A program made the position numbers and the translations under genes. The notes under the pieces are model-generated. The model was not told the DNA's origin. It saw nothing but the letters and a program-made list of their open reading frames with translations, and made no database searches. From assembly GCA_029747015.1 (NCBI GenBank), contig JAKOGI010002276.1, positions 32,501 through 96,500 on the forward strand: a stretch of 64,000 nt of DNA. Reading direction: 5' to 3'. Shown here one piece after another: positions 56,011 through 64,000 of the stretch (positions are counted from its first letter, which is position 1; every line of letters begins with the position of its first letter). The DNA is from Carnegiea gigantea (taxonomy: Eukaryota; Streptophyta; Magnoliopsida; Caryophyllales; Cactaceae).

Positions 56011-56785
56011 TTATTAGACGTAATGGTAAAACCAGCTTTCTTTATTCCTACTCCTTATCCCACATAGGAGGATTAGAAGTCCCTTGTGGGTTTTTAGTAC
56101 TCCCTCTTTATCGGGCTTGTTAAATTCCGTTGGGCTTGGCTTTAGTAGTATTGTGGGGTGAGGGTGAACATCACACAAGCGCGTGCATGCCATCCGCCCC
56201 CTGGTCTGATCCAGGTGTGGCGTGACCGTGGCCGTGATTAGTGGGTTGTGGGTTATGGGCCTTATCTACTAATTTTTTGGAGGAAAATTCTTTTAATTTT
56301 TCCGTCCGTTAGCTACATAACCGTCAACATTCACTAGCAGATTATTCTCCACTTTTTCCTCCAGCAATGGCTAGTGGCTCTGTTCTTCAGCAACATGAAT
56401 GGTGGCATGTTTTTTAGCCACGAAATCACAGCAATTCCCAGCTTTTTCTCACCCTAGCAATTCCTTTTTACAGTATAAATGCCTACTTCCCTATTGCTGC
56501 AACTCACAGCAAGCATCGCGTCTCCTCCTTTCTTCTCTACTTTTCCACTCTTTACTGTTCTAGTGTTCTGGGCAATTGTAATCCTATGCATTCCAAACTT
56601 CTGGCTGTAAGAGCATGCGTTCAGCAAGCTAGTTGTGTAAACCTTGGGGAGTGAACAGTTGTTTTGATTTGCACCTAGGTCGCGCCGAAATTGCTTTCAA
56701 GGCAGTGGTACTGCTACGGAACAGCTCCCGTTCTAATTTCCCTACCATTAATTTAGCCCAATGTTTTCCTGCAAAATTTTGTAAA
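56011..56785 (+). repeat. D 3' LTR (right)
   Basis: Homologous to 41997-42745. It carries a good TATA box (CAGTATAAATGCC, 56471-56483) that is degraded in the 5' copy, and an extra GC-rich stretch around 56175-56245 (GTGTGGCGTGACCGTGGCC). The clear homology ends at about 56758; the true end is within the next 30 bp. Confidence 0.85.
56474..56480 (+). promoter_or_regulatory. TATA box of D 3' LTR
   Basis: TATAAAT in CAGTATAAATGCCTAC. Any transcript from it would run rightward into the leader and gag of element E. Confidence 0.5.
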
Positions 56786-56789
56786 TTAT

Positions 56790-57446
56790 TTTCTAATCCT
56801 AAATTTTTCATATTTAATATTAAGATTTCTGAAGTTTTCTATTTTACACTATGATCTTTTCACATTTTGTATAATGTTTTCCATGATTTTTTTAATGAGT
56901 TCAACATTTCCTTAGAAGTTTATGAGAATTTATAATTTTTTGAAATTTTTTCTAGCAATTTTTCATATTATTTCATGTATTTCAACTTTTACATTAATTT
57001 TTGGTTCTATGTTTTTTTTTTTTTGATATATGTGGTTGCCGATATGTGTTCGATTTCTAACCGGGGCAAAGTTTTGACCCTCATTATTGGATTTTCATCA
57101 CAAATAATCTTTAAATTAGTTAATTAATTAGATGTTGTGTTTTCTAGGGTAAATAAGAGAGGAGCCCAATGGGAAGCCAAGCCCAATCCACTTTGAAGGG
57201 GGGGAAAAAAACCCCAGATAGCGTGCCAAAAGCCAAAGGGGTGAGCCACAAAGTCAGCAGGGCGTGCCATAAGCGGAAAAAAAGGAATGGAAAAAGGAAA
57301 AAGAAAAAAATTTAAAAAGGGAAAAAAAACAAAAAAAAAAAAAACCTGAGAATGTATGAGCACTTGGAATCGATTGCCTAGTTGTGGGAGATTGACTCAT
57401 CTTGAAAGGTCTCCCACACTTAGGTAGTGCCAAAGTTCCTAAAGAG
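56790..57446 (+). other. E 5' leader
   Basis: AT-rich, with poly-T (57012-57024) and poly-A/G tracts (57205-57345). A patch with GTGCCA repeats (57220-57275) resembles the GC-rich repeats at the 3' end of E. No primer-binding site recognised; CCGGGGCAAAG at 57060 is too weak. Confidence 0.5.
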
Positions 57447-59150
57447 ATGGCAGAGGAACAAGGCCAAGGGCCTCCTCGTCCTCCCCCTCCGGCCCCAAGG
57501 AGCCTTAATCAAATCTTCTACCTACTGAGATAAACTAATCCCTCTTGCTTTTAAATACCATGACTCGGTGGGAATGTCCAATTCTCCTTCAATCCTCAAC
57601 ACACGACCATGCTTTCTAAATTCAGTGGGGATTGTGATGCTTACCTATTCCTGAGAGAATTTAAAGAAGTATGCTCGATGTTGCAATTTCCTAATGTGCC
57701 ACAAGACATTGTAAGATTGCACTTCATTCCTTTTGCCTTAAAAGATTTGGCAAAGAAATGGATGCATAGCCTCTCGATGAACTCAATTTCTTCATAGGAT
57801 GGGTTTGTAAGAGTTTTCTTGAGGAAATTCTTCCCCAATGATAAAATGGTGAAACTAAGGAATGAGATTGACCACTTTGTCCAACTTGAGAAGGAGTCCT
57901 TTTGGAAGTGTTTTAAACGGCTTAAACTCTTGCTTGCTCAATGCCTACGCCATGATTTATAAAGGTGCTATTTGTGCCAAATTATTTATGAGGGTCTTGA
58001 CTGAGCCATTAGGACCATGGTGGAGTCTATGTGCTAAGGAGGTTTTTTGAACAAGAGTGGGATCGAATCCTAGGATTTCCTAAAGCAGTTAGCCGAAAAG
58101 ACTTATAATGGGAAACTACTAGGGATAAGAGTCTAGGTGGTATGATTAATAGCGAGAAGGGAGGAGTTCATACGGTGGCAGATACCACATATATTAATAC
58201 TAGATTTACCGCCCTTGAAAACATGTTAAAGGGTTTCGTGTTGTCCCAAACCTCAAACAACTTTCCCCCTCCCCAAATGGTCTCATGCTCTCAATATCAG
58301 TCAACTAATCACTTTCTAAGTGCGTGTCCCTTGTTTGTTGAATTGTTGGCTACAAGCGAAGAGCAAGGTCATATGAATGCGACCTTTCAAAGGCCAAACT
58401 TTGATCCCTACTCTTCTAGTTACAATGCGGGGTGCGCTAAACACCTAAATTTTTCATGGATTAGGTCTAATGCCTTGATGCCCAACAATCAAGGGGGGTT
58501 CTGAAGGAAACTCCTCATATTCACATCATCAAAAGCCACCTTTTGAAGGAGCATACAATGCTCGTAGGGGCCCTCCTTCTCCTCCTCAATCGCATGTGTC
58601 TCAATCATACCCTCTCCCCAGTTATAATGAATAGGATAAACTGAGCAAGAAAGTCAATGACATAGGGAGGATGATTAGAGAACTTAAGGAGTTAAATAAG
58701 AGAATGATGAAGACAATGAATGAACAATTTGTTCAATTAGCAATGTCTAATAGGGAGAAAGGGATTTTTCCCAGTCAACCTGGGGTAAACCCAAGAAGAA
58801 AATCTTTCTCTTCCTTTGACCCCAATGACATTCGAAAAGTTAATGCAATAATTCTTTATGGTTGGGTAAGAAGGTTGACACCCATGTAGGACAGCAAAGT
58901 GAGAATGATGCCCTTTCCTGTTATCGTCTCTCCATCCCCCTTAAGGTGATAATGTGTTTCCCTACCCAATGATCCAAATCTCATCCAAGGATGTAGATGG
59001 ACTTAAGGAGGGCTAGTCAATCCATGATTTCACCTCTCCTAAAGATTCTCTTACTCCTATCACTTGCGTTGCTAGGCCCCCACCTCGTTTCCCTGACCAG
59101 TTGAAAGGGAAAAAGTTGCAATCTCATGTTAAGAAGATTAGAGAGACATT
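57447..59150 (+). pseudogene. E gag
   Basis: The ATG at 57447 (MAEEQGQGPPRPPPPAPRSL, then NQIFY) aligns with the gag start of A and C. The gag domain at 57609-58060 reads MLSKFSGDCDAYLFLREFKE and VRVFLRKFFPNDKMVKLRNE with several stops. 58142-58504 holds ENMLKGFVLSQTSN, a decayed zinc knuckle (CSQYQSTNHFLSAC, second Cys is Tyr) and ATFQRPNFDPYSSSYNAG. The C-terminal part has a coiled-coil-like stretch (58671-58730) and the FDPND segment. The codon that is a stop in A and C is CAG here. Confidence 0.82.
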
Positions 59151-59760
59151 CTCCCAAGTCAAGATTAACATCCCCTTACTTTATGTGATATAATAAATGC
59201 CCCCTTATTCTCACATTCTTAAAGACTTGTGCACTGCTAAGAGAGCCACTAATCTCCCTAAAAGAGCAATTTTAGCTTCTAATGTGAGCTCCATCATTTC
59301 AAATCAAGTGGCTATTAAATTTAAGGACCTGGGGTGCCCCACAATCTCAATTATGATTGGTCATCACAGCATTCACCGGGCCCTTCCTAACTTTGGTGCT
59401 AGTGTTACCCTTTACGGTGTATGAGAGGTGAGCTTAAGGGAACTTAAAAATAGTCCTTTAGTTGGCCGACCATTAGGCTTCCTGGATAGATAGGTGAGGA
59501 TGTGTTGATTAAAGTAGGGGAATTCATATTTCTAGTGGATTTTGTAGTTCTAGAGACCGATGATATGATGAGTACTGAAAATGAAATACCAGTCATCCTT
59601 GGTTGACCATTCCTAGCTATCTCAAATGCTCTTATAAATTGTAGGGATGGGAAATTGAAATTGACATTTGGAAATATGACTTTGGAATTGAATGTGTTTA
59701 AGGTTCAAAGCAACCAACGGGTTTTGAGGATGTTGACCACAATCCCTTAATTAGGTGGGT
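59151..59760 (+). pseudogene. E protease
   Basis: MPPYSHILKDLCTAKRATNL at 59197, then HRALPNFGASVT at about 59377-59412, where the catalytic Asp of the usual DLGAS is Asn. Downstream FLVDFVVLETDD, then VILG followed by a stop (TGA, probably from CGA) before PFLAISNALINCRDG, and NMTLELNVFKVQ. Dead by both active-site change and stops. Confidence 0.8.
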
Positions 59761-59999
59761 GACCCTGCATTGGGGGAGATATAGGTTGATTATGAAGAAG
59801 ATTTAGTGCCATGTATGCATGAGTCATTTTGTATGGAGTACGAACCTAAGTATGATGCATTTGCATTTGAGGACCAATGTGATGACTCATTACATGCATC
59901 CATTTTTGCATCCCTCTCTTCTATTCCCCCTTCATCTCATAAGGCACTTCCTAGTGTGCCATCATCTTCTTCTCTTGAACCAAAACCCCTTCCCAATAT

Positions 60000-61450
60000 G
60001 CTCAAATATGCATTCTAGGATCCGAAAGATACTTTCATGTGATACTTGCTATTGAATTTGGACGAAGAAATTCAAGTCTTGAACTTGTTAAGGGAAAACA
60101 AATAGGCATAAGGGTGGACCTGAGGAGACATTCGTGACATTGGTCCCACCACTGTACAACATCATATATACCTTGAGGACAATGCAAAACCTTACCGAGA
60201 TAGAGAAAGAAGACTGAACCCCACCCTTTAAGAAGTGGTGAAGAAAGAAATCCTTAAGTGGTTGGACCATGACATTATTTATCCCATCTTGAATAGTGAG
60301 TGGGTGAGCCCCGTCCAAGTCGTTCCCACAAAGACCAATATAACTGTGGTAAAAAAAGATAAGGGTAAGCTCATTCCTATAAGAATCCAATCGGTGTGAA
60401 GAGTATGCATTGATTATCAAAATTTGAACTTCGCCACTAGGAATGATAATTTTCCCTTACCCTTCTTGACGAGTATTCCAGCTATACCCAAATTCCTATT
60501 GCCCTCAAAGACCAAGAAAAGACCACATTTACATGCCCCTTTGGCACTGATGCCTTTAGGAAGATGCCCTTTGGTCTTTGCAATGCCCTGGCCACTTTTC
60601 AAAGATGTATGATCTCAATATTTTCCAACTTAGTGGAGTAATGCCTTGAGATTTTCATAAATGACTTCTCCGTGTACGGAGACTCTTTTGAGCATTGCAT
60701 AGATAACTTGGAAAAAATGTTAAGAAGGTGTCGGGACAAGAAGTTGGCTCTTAATTGAAAAAAATGCCATTTCATGATCAAGAAAGGGGTTGTCTTGGGC
60801 CATATTAGCTCTAGCGAGGGTAAAGAGGTAGACAAAGTAAAAGTGGATTTGATTGCAACCTCCCCCTTTCTACTTATGTAAAGGATATACGATCCTTTCT
60901 TAGGCATGTCGAATTTTATCGGAGATTCATCAAAAACTTTAGCAAAATTGCTAAGCCTTTATCTTCCATCCTAGCTACGGAAACGCCCTTCCACTTTTCC
61001 GACGAGTGTGAACTGGCATTTACAAAGCTTAAGGAGGCACTCACTACGGCACTTATCTTGCATCCTTCAGTCTAGGGGGAACCCTTTGAACTCATGTGTG
61101 ATGCATTAGACAATGTGGTCATGGTAGTTCTAGGACAAAGAATTGATAAGAAGCCCCACATAATTTACTATGCAAGTCATACTTGAATAAGGCGCATATG
61201 AATTACATCGTGACTGAAAAAGAATTCTTGGCGGTAGCTTTTGAATTTGAAAAGTTTAGACCTTACCTCATAGGGTCTCATGCAATTAGTTTGACAGACC
61301 ATCCCATCTTGAAACACCTAATAGAAAAGAAAGATGCAAAGCCTTGGCTAATTAGGTGGATTATGTTTCTGCAAGAATTTGATTGTGAGATCACAGGTTG
61401 GAAGGGTTCTGAGAACTCGGTAGCAGATCACCTATCCAAGCTAGTGATTA
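60000..61450 (+). pseudogene. E reverse transcriptase and RNase H
   Basis: RT: YLEDNAKPYRDRERRLNPTL, WLDHDIIYPILNSEWVSPVQ, VCIDYQNLNFATRND. Compared with A, about 60 nt are missing after LPFL (near 60470), including the segment with the first catalytic Asp. The Asp pair box reads IFINDFS (about 60655-60675), so its first Asp is Asn. RNase H: VVLGQRIDKKPHIIYYAS, then 61183-61450 open (VTEKEFLAVAFEFEKFRPYL, LKHLIEKKDAKPWLIRW, NSVADHLSKL). The two RNase H codons that are stops in A and C are Gln here. Confidence 0.83.
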
Positions 61451-61623
61451 ATGATGTAAGTGAATCTCCTATCTCTGCTTGTTTCCCCAGTGAGGAATTA
61501 TTTAGGGCTCAAGTAAAGTCATGGTTTGTTGACATAGTGAACTATCTAGTAATTGGAGAAATGCCTGGGGATGGAATAAGGATGATAGGGATTGTTTTCT
61601 TTCCATGGTCTGATTCTTTATAT

Positions 61624-61631
61624 GGGAGGAC
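61624..61631. repeat. 8-bp target duplication of the MITE, left copy
   Basis: GGGAGGAC; right copy GGGACAAC at 61964-61971 (six of eight match). Removing the MITE and one copy restores the expected integrase reading around WED-YLFKYC. Confidence 0.75.
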
Positions 61632-61963
61632 TAGACCTAGCAAATGGGTCATTCGATTTAGATACTGGTTGAGTCAAGTTCGAATTGAGTCATGTTCGGG
61701 TTAAGTGACATTTCGGGTCGTTTCAATTTGGGTCGAGTACGGTCGGTTCGGGTCAATTTCGGGTCAACCAATTTTTGGTCAATTACGCTTGTCATGCCAA
61801 AACAAGCAACTTTGTAGAAAATTTTGGGTCGGGCATGGTTCAGTTCGGGCCAATTCGGGTTTCGGGTCCACTTTCGGGTGAGCATATTTCGGGTGTCGGG
61901 TCGAATATGGGTCTGAGTCGTTCGGTTCGAGTTCCGGATCTGGGGTCAGTTTTGCCAGGCCTA
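61632..61963. mobile_element. hAT-type MITE (332 bp) in E integrase
   Basis: Terminal inverted repeats TAGACCTAGCAAATGGGTC and (right end, reverse complement) TAGGCCTGGCAAAACTGACC. The interior is dominated by repeats of GGGTCGGGTCAATTCGGG type. The 8-bp target duplication fits the hAT superfamily. No transposase. The same kind of end sequence occurs in the remnant at 16108-16702. Confidence 0.82.
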
Positions 61964-61971
61964 GGGACAAC
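61964..61971. repeat. 8-bp target duplication of the MITE, right copy
   Basis: GGGACAAC; see left copy at 61624-61631. Confidence 0.75.
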
Positions 61972-63108
61972 CATTACTTGTTTAAATATTGTCCCGACAA
62001 AATCATTAGAAGTTGTGTCCTTAATGAACACTTTTAGAGTCTCTTCTCATTTTGTCATGATCAATCTTATGGAGGACACTCTAGTAGGAAAAAAGACCGC
62101 TGTGAAGATTCTTCAAAGCGGATTCTATTGGCCTACCTTATTTAGAGATACCCATGAGTATTGCAAAAGATGCTTAGGTTGTCAACAAATGGGCAAGATG
62201 GGTAGAAAAGACGTGATGCCACTCACCTCCGTCATTATTGTAGATATATTTGATTTATGGATTATGGATTTTATGAGTCTATTCCCAAATTCATTTAGGC
62301 ATGAGCACATGCGGTTGTGTGTAGATTATGTATCAAAATGGGTAGAGGCCATTCCTACAAGGACGAATGAGTCCAAGGTGGTTATAAGAATTTTACGAGA
62401 AAACATTTTTGCTGAATATGGGATGCCTAGGGCTATCATTAGTGATCAAGGGACGCACTTCGACACTAAGTCCTTTGATGCCCTCATTAAGAGGTACTCA
62501 ATCCTCCATCCCATGGCAACCCATACCATCCATAAACTAATGGCAAAGTAGGGATTTTGAATAGGCAAGTCAAGTAAATTCTTGACAAGGCCATGAATAG
62601 CAATAGGAAGGACTAGGCGGATATGCTAATTAATGCACTTTAGGCCTATCGGACAGCTTTCAAAAGCCTTTTGGGCATGTCACCCTATAGGGTGGTCTTT
62701 GCACGTCCATGCCACCTTCCCATTAAGCTCGAACATTAAGCTTGGTGGGCAATTTGGATCCTAAACTTTGACTTGACTGCCGCCGGTGAGGAACGAAAGC
62801 TTAGTTTGAATGAGTTGGAAGAAATTAGGCGGAAAGTACATGATAACACTCGCTTAAGCAAAGGGCGCGCCAAATTCTTCTATGATAAACTCATCCATAG
62901 AAAATAATTTTTCGTTGGCCGAAAAGTGCTACTATATGATTCCCACCTTCACTTGTTTCCAACAAATTTACGGTCTTGGTGCGTTGGTCCCTATGTTGTG
63001 GCTAAAGTGTTTCCCTATAGATCAGTTGAAATTAAGAAGCCCACCAAGGACCAAGTGTTCAAGGCAAATGGGCATAGATTGAAGCTTATGCTAGAACCAC
63101 CGAGCTAA

Positions 63109-63558
63109 GGGGACGTGGAGTGTACCTTCCTTCATGAACCTCCTCCCTCCATGTGGTAATGTTTTGAGTCATCGTACAAATGTGCATAGTGAACACAAGT
63201 GTGTGAATGTTGAAAAAAAAAAGAAGAAAATGAAAAAGCCAAGAAAAAGTGTGATTTTTTTTTTTTGAAAAATTTCAAAAAATGATGAAAAAAAGAGAGA
63301 GTAGAAAAAAGAATAAAATTAGTGAGAGAAAGGAGAGAAAGAGGGGCTCAGAAAGGAAAAAACAAAAAGAAAATTTTGAGTGAAAAAGGTATTTGGAAGT
63401 AAGGAAAATTGAAAAAAAGAGGGGCGCAATAGAGATTTGGCAGGGTGCCCTCATGCCAGGAGGCACGTGCGTGCCAAAGAAAGACAAAAAAAGGACAACC
63501 AGAGACTTGGCACGGGTGCCCCATGCCAAGAGGCACGTCCGTGCCATTTCTAGTCTGC
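63109..63558 (+). other. E spacer between integrase and ORF1, with GC-rich direct repeats
   Basis: A/G-rich low complexity (63205-63420), then two direct repeats at 63431-63476 and 63501-63546 (46 bp, 70-bp period) sharing AGAGAYTTGGCA, ATGCCA, GAGGCACGT and CGTGCCA. No open frame continues through with family resemblance. Confidence 0.6.
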
Positions 63559-64000
63559 ATTAAACTATAGTTTTCACGCTTCTTCTTCATCTCTCCACCT
63601 TCTTCCTCATCGGTTTCTCTCTCTACGCAACTCCCTCTCTCTCAAAGCCTCACTCTCGCTCTCATTAACTGCTTAAATCTTAGCCAAATACTTCAAATTC
63701 TTCATAAAATTCATCATTTTCAACCTTAATCTCCCCATTTCCACCCCAAATTCTCTCAAATTCACGCTCTTTTATACCCAACTCATTCAATTTCTCTCTC
63801 TAAGACCCAACTGCCATTGTTGAGGTCAAAAGTTGCAGAGAAAGAAAGCTTGCTCTTTTTTTCTATGTTTGCATTATAAAGGCTTTAGTTCACACTCCAT
63901 TAGCAAATGAGAGAGAAATGGGTTGGTGAATCATCCAAGGGACCATCTCTATCCAAGAAATCATAGAAGGGATCTTCATCCAAGGCACCCTTAAGAACTA
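63559..64000 (+). other. E ORF1 leader (pyrimidine-rich) and possible ORF1 start
   Basis: 63565-63810 is C/T/A-rich and G-poor (TTCTTCTTCATCTCTCC, CTCCCTCTCTCTC), matching in style and position the leader before ORF1 in element B. A candidate ATG at 63908 opens MREKWVGESSKGPSLSKKS then a stop. The rest of ORF1 would lie beyond the window. Confidence 0.45.

Larger units (their letters stand above)
41997..56785 (+). mobile_element. Ty1/copia retrotransposon D, host to Athila element C
   Basis: Plus-strand copia element: 5' LTR (41997 to about 42745), gag, protease, integrase, RT with intact YVDD, RNase H, 3' UTR interrupted by element C (46998-55697), polypurine tract AGTGGGGGA (56002-56010), 3' LTR (56011 to about 56785). 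The order PR-IN-RT-RH is diagnostic. It is of a different lineage from copia-1, with a shorter gag, no third ORF and shorter LTRs. I could not place the primer-binding site or a target duplication, so the outer ends of both LTRs are approximate. Confidence 0.9.
61451..63108 (+). pseudogene. E integrase, interrupted by a hAT-type MITE
   Basis: The N-terminal part (WFVDIVNYLV) runs to 61631, resumes after the MITE (YLFKYCPDKI, FCHDQSYGGH, YCKRCLGCQQMGKMGRKD) and enters the core: WIMDFMS (first Asp), IISDQGTHF (second Asp). The Glu position is Gly: about 62535-62570 reads NGKVGILNRQVK where VE is usual, with a stop just before. C-terminal domain at 62640-63108 (LLYDSHLHLFPTNLRS, GPYVVAKVFPYRSVEIK, ending LKLMLEPPS). 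Inactive by insertion, stops and loss of the Glu. Confidence 0.83.
56790..64000 (+). mobile_element. Athila-type Ty3/gypsy element E, continues past the window
   Basis: Plus-strand gypsy element with gag, PR, RT, RH, IN and the start of an ORF1 leader in order. Gag and pol are homologous to those of A and C but more distant. No 5' LTR or primer-binding site is visible: the AT-rich leader abuts the 3' LTR of copia D. A 332-bp hAT-type MITE lies in the integrase region. PR, RT and IN all have lost catalytic residues. The 3' LTR, if present, is beyond 64000. The left boundary is approximate. Confidence 0.88.

Noticed and set aside
57050..57070. CCGGGGCAAAG as the primer-binding site of E
   Set aside because: Too short a match and no LTR end next to it.
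61658..62031. Minus frames of 63-75 codons with repeated Pro/Asn/Arg motifs
   Set aside because: Translations of the GGGTC-rich hAT-type MITE.

Overview
This window is a plant (angiosperm) genomic stretch made almost entirely of decayed LTR retrotransposons. I see no host protein-coding gene, tRNA, rRNA, CRISPR array or prokaryote-type operon. The kingdom is inferred from the element families (Ty1/copia, Ty3/gypsy of the Athila type with an extra ORF, Tourist-like and hAT-type MITEs), from plant-type primer-binding sites (initiator-Met-like and Asp-like) and from AT-rich spacers. The species cannot be named. Athila elements nested in one another, all full of stops and frameshifts, suggest old, methylated, possibly pericentromeric heterochromatin (inference).

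Layout. (1) 1-1555: AT-rich spacer. (2) 1556-12164, minus strand: a SIRE/Maximus-like Ty1/copia element with a third, env-like ORF, a 3' LTR split by a Harbinger-type MITE (2393-3418), and a 5' LTR truncated at its outer end. (3) 12165-17983: spacer with a probable solo gypsy LTR (15395-17250) carrying a hAT-like remnant. (4) 17989-37387, minus strand: Athila element B, flanked by a perfect 5-bp target duplication (TGAAT). It keeps gag, protease and ORF1 but has lost reverse transcriptase and integrase. Athila element A (18145-28796, minus strand) sits inside B's 3' LTR, with both of its own LTRs. (5) 37393-41996: spacer with a copia-type LTR end, degenerate tandem repeats and GAT/ATC microsatellites. 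(6) 41997-about 56785, plus strand: Ty1/copia element D, whose 3' UTR holds Athila element C (46998-55697, minus strand, 5' LTR missing). (7) about 56790 to the window end, plus strand: Athila element E, with a hAT-type MITE in its integrase region. Its ORF1 and 3' LTR lie beyond the window.

How the parts relate. Insertion order can be read from the nesting: B before A, D before C, E before its MITE, copia-1 before its MITE. Together the four main blocks cover about 52 of 64 kb. No element keeps a full enzyme set. A has a mutated protease Asp, C a mutated RT Asp, E lesions in PR, RT and IN, and B has no RT or IN. Many stops look like CAG/CAA to TAG/TAA or TGG to TGA/TAG changes, as expected from deamination of methylated cytosine. 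The most interesting observations are three premature stops at aligned codons of A and C, promoter-like or pyrimidine-rich leaders upstream of the third ORF in three elements, an RT/IN-less Athila with an intact target duplication, and a MITE carrying four tandem copies of a ~173-bp unit.
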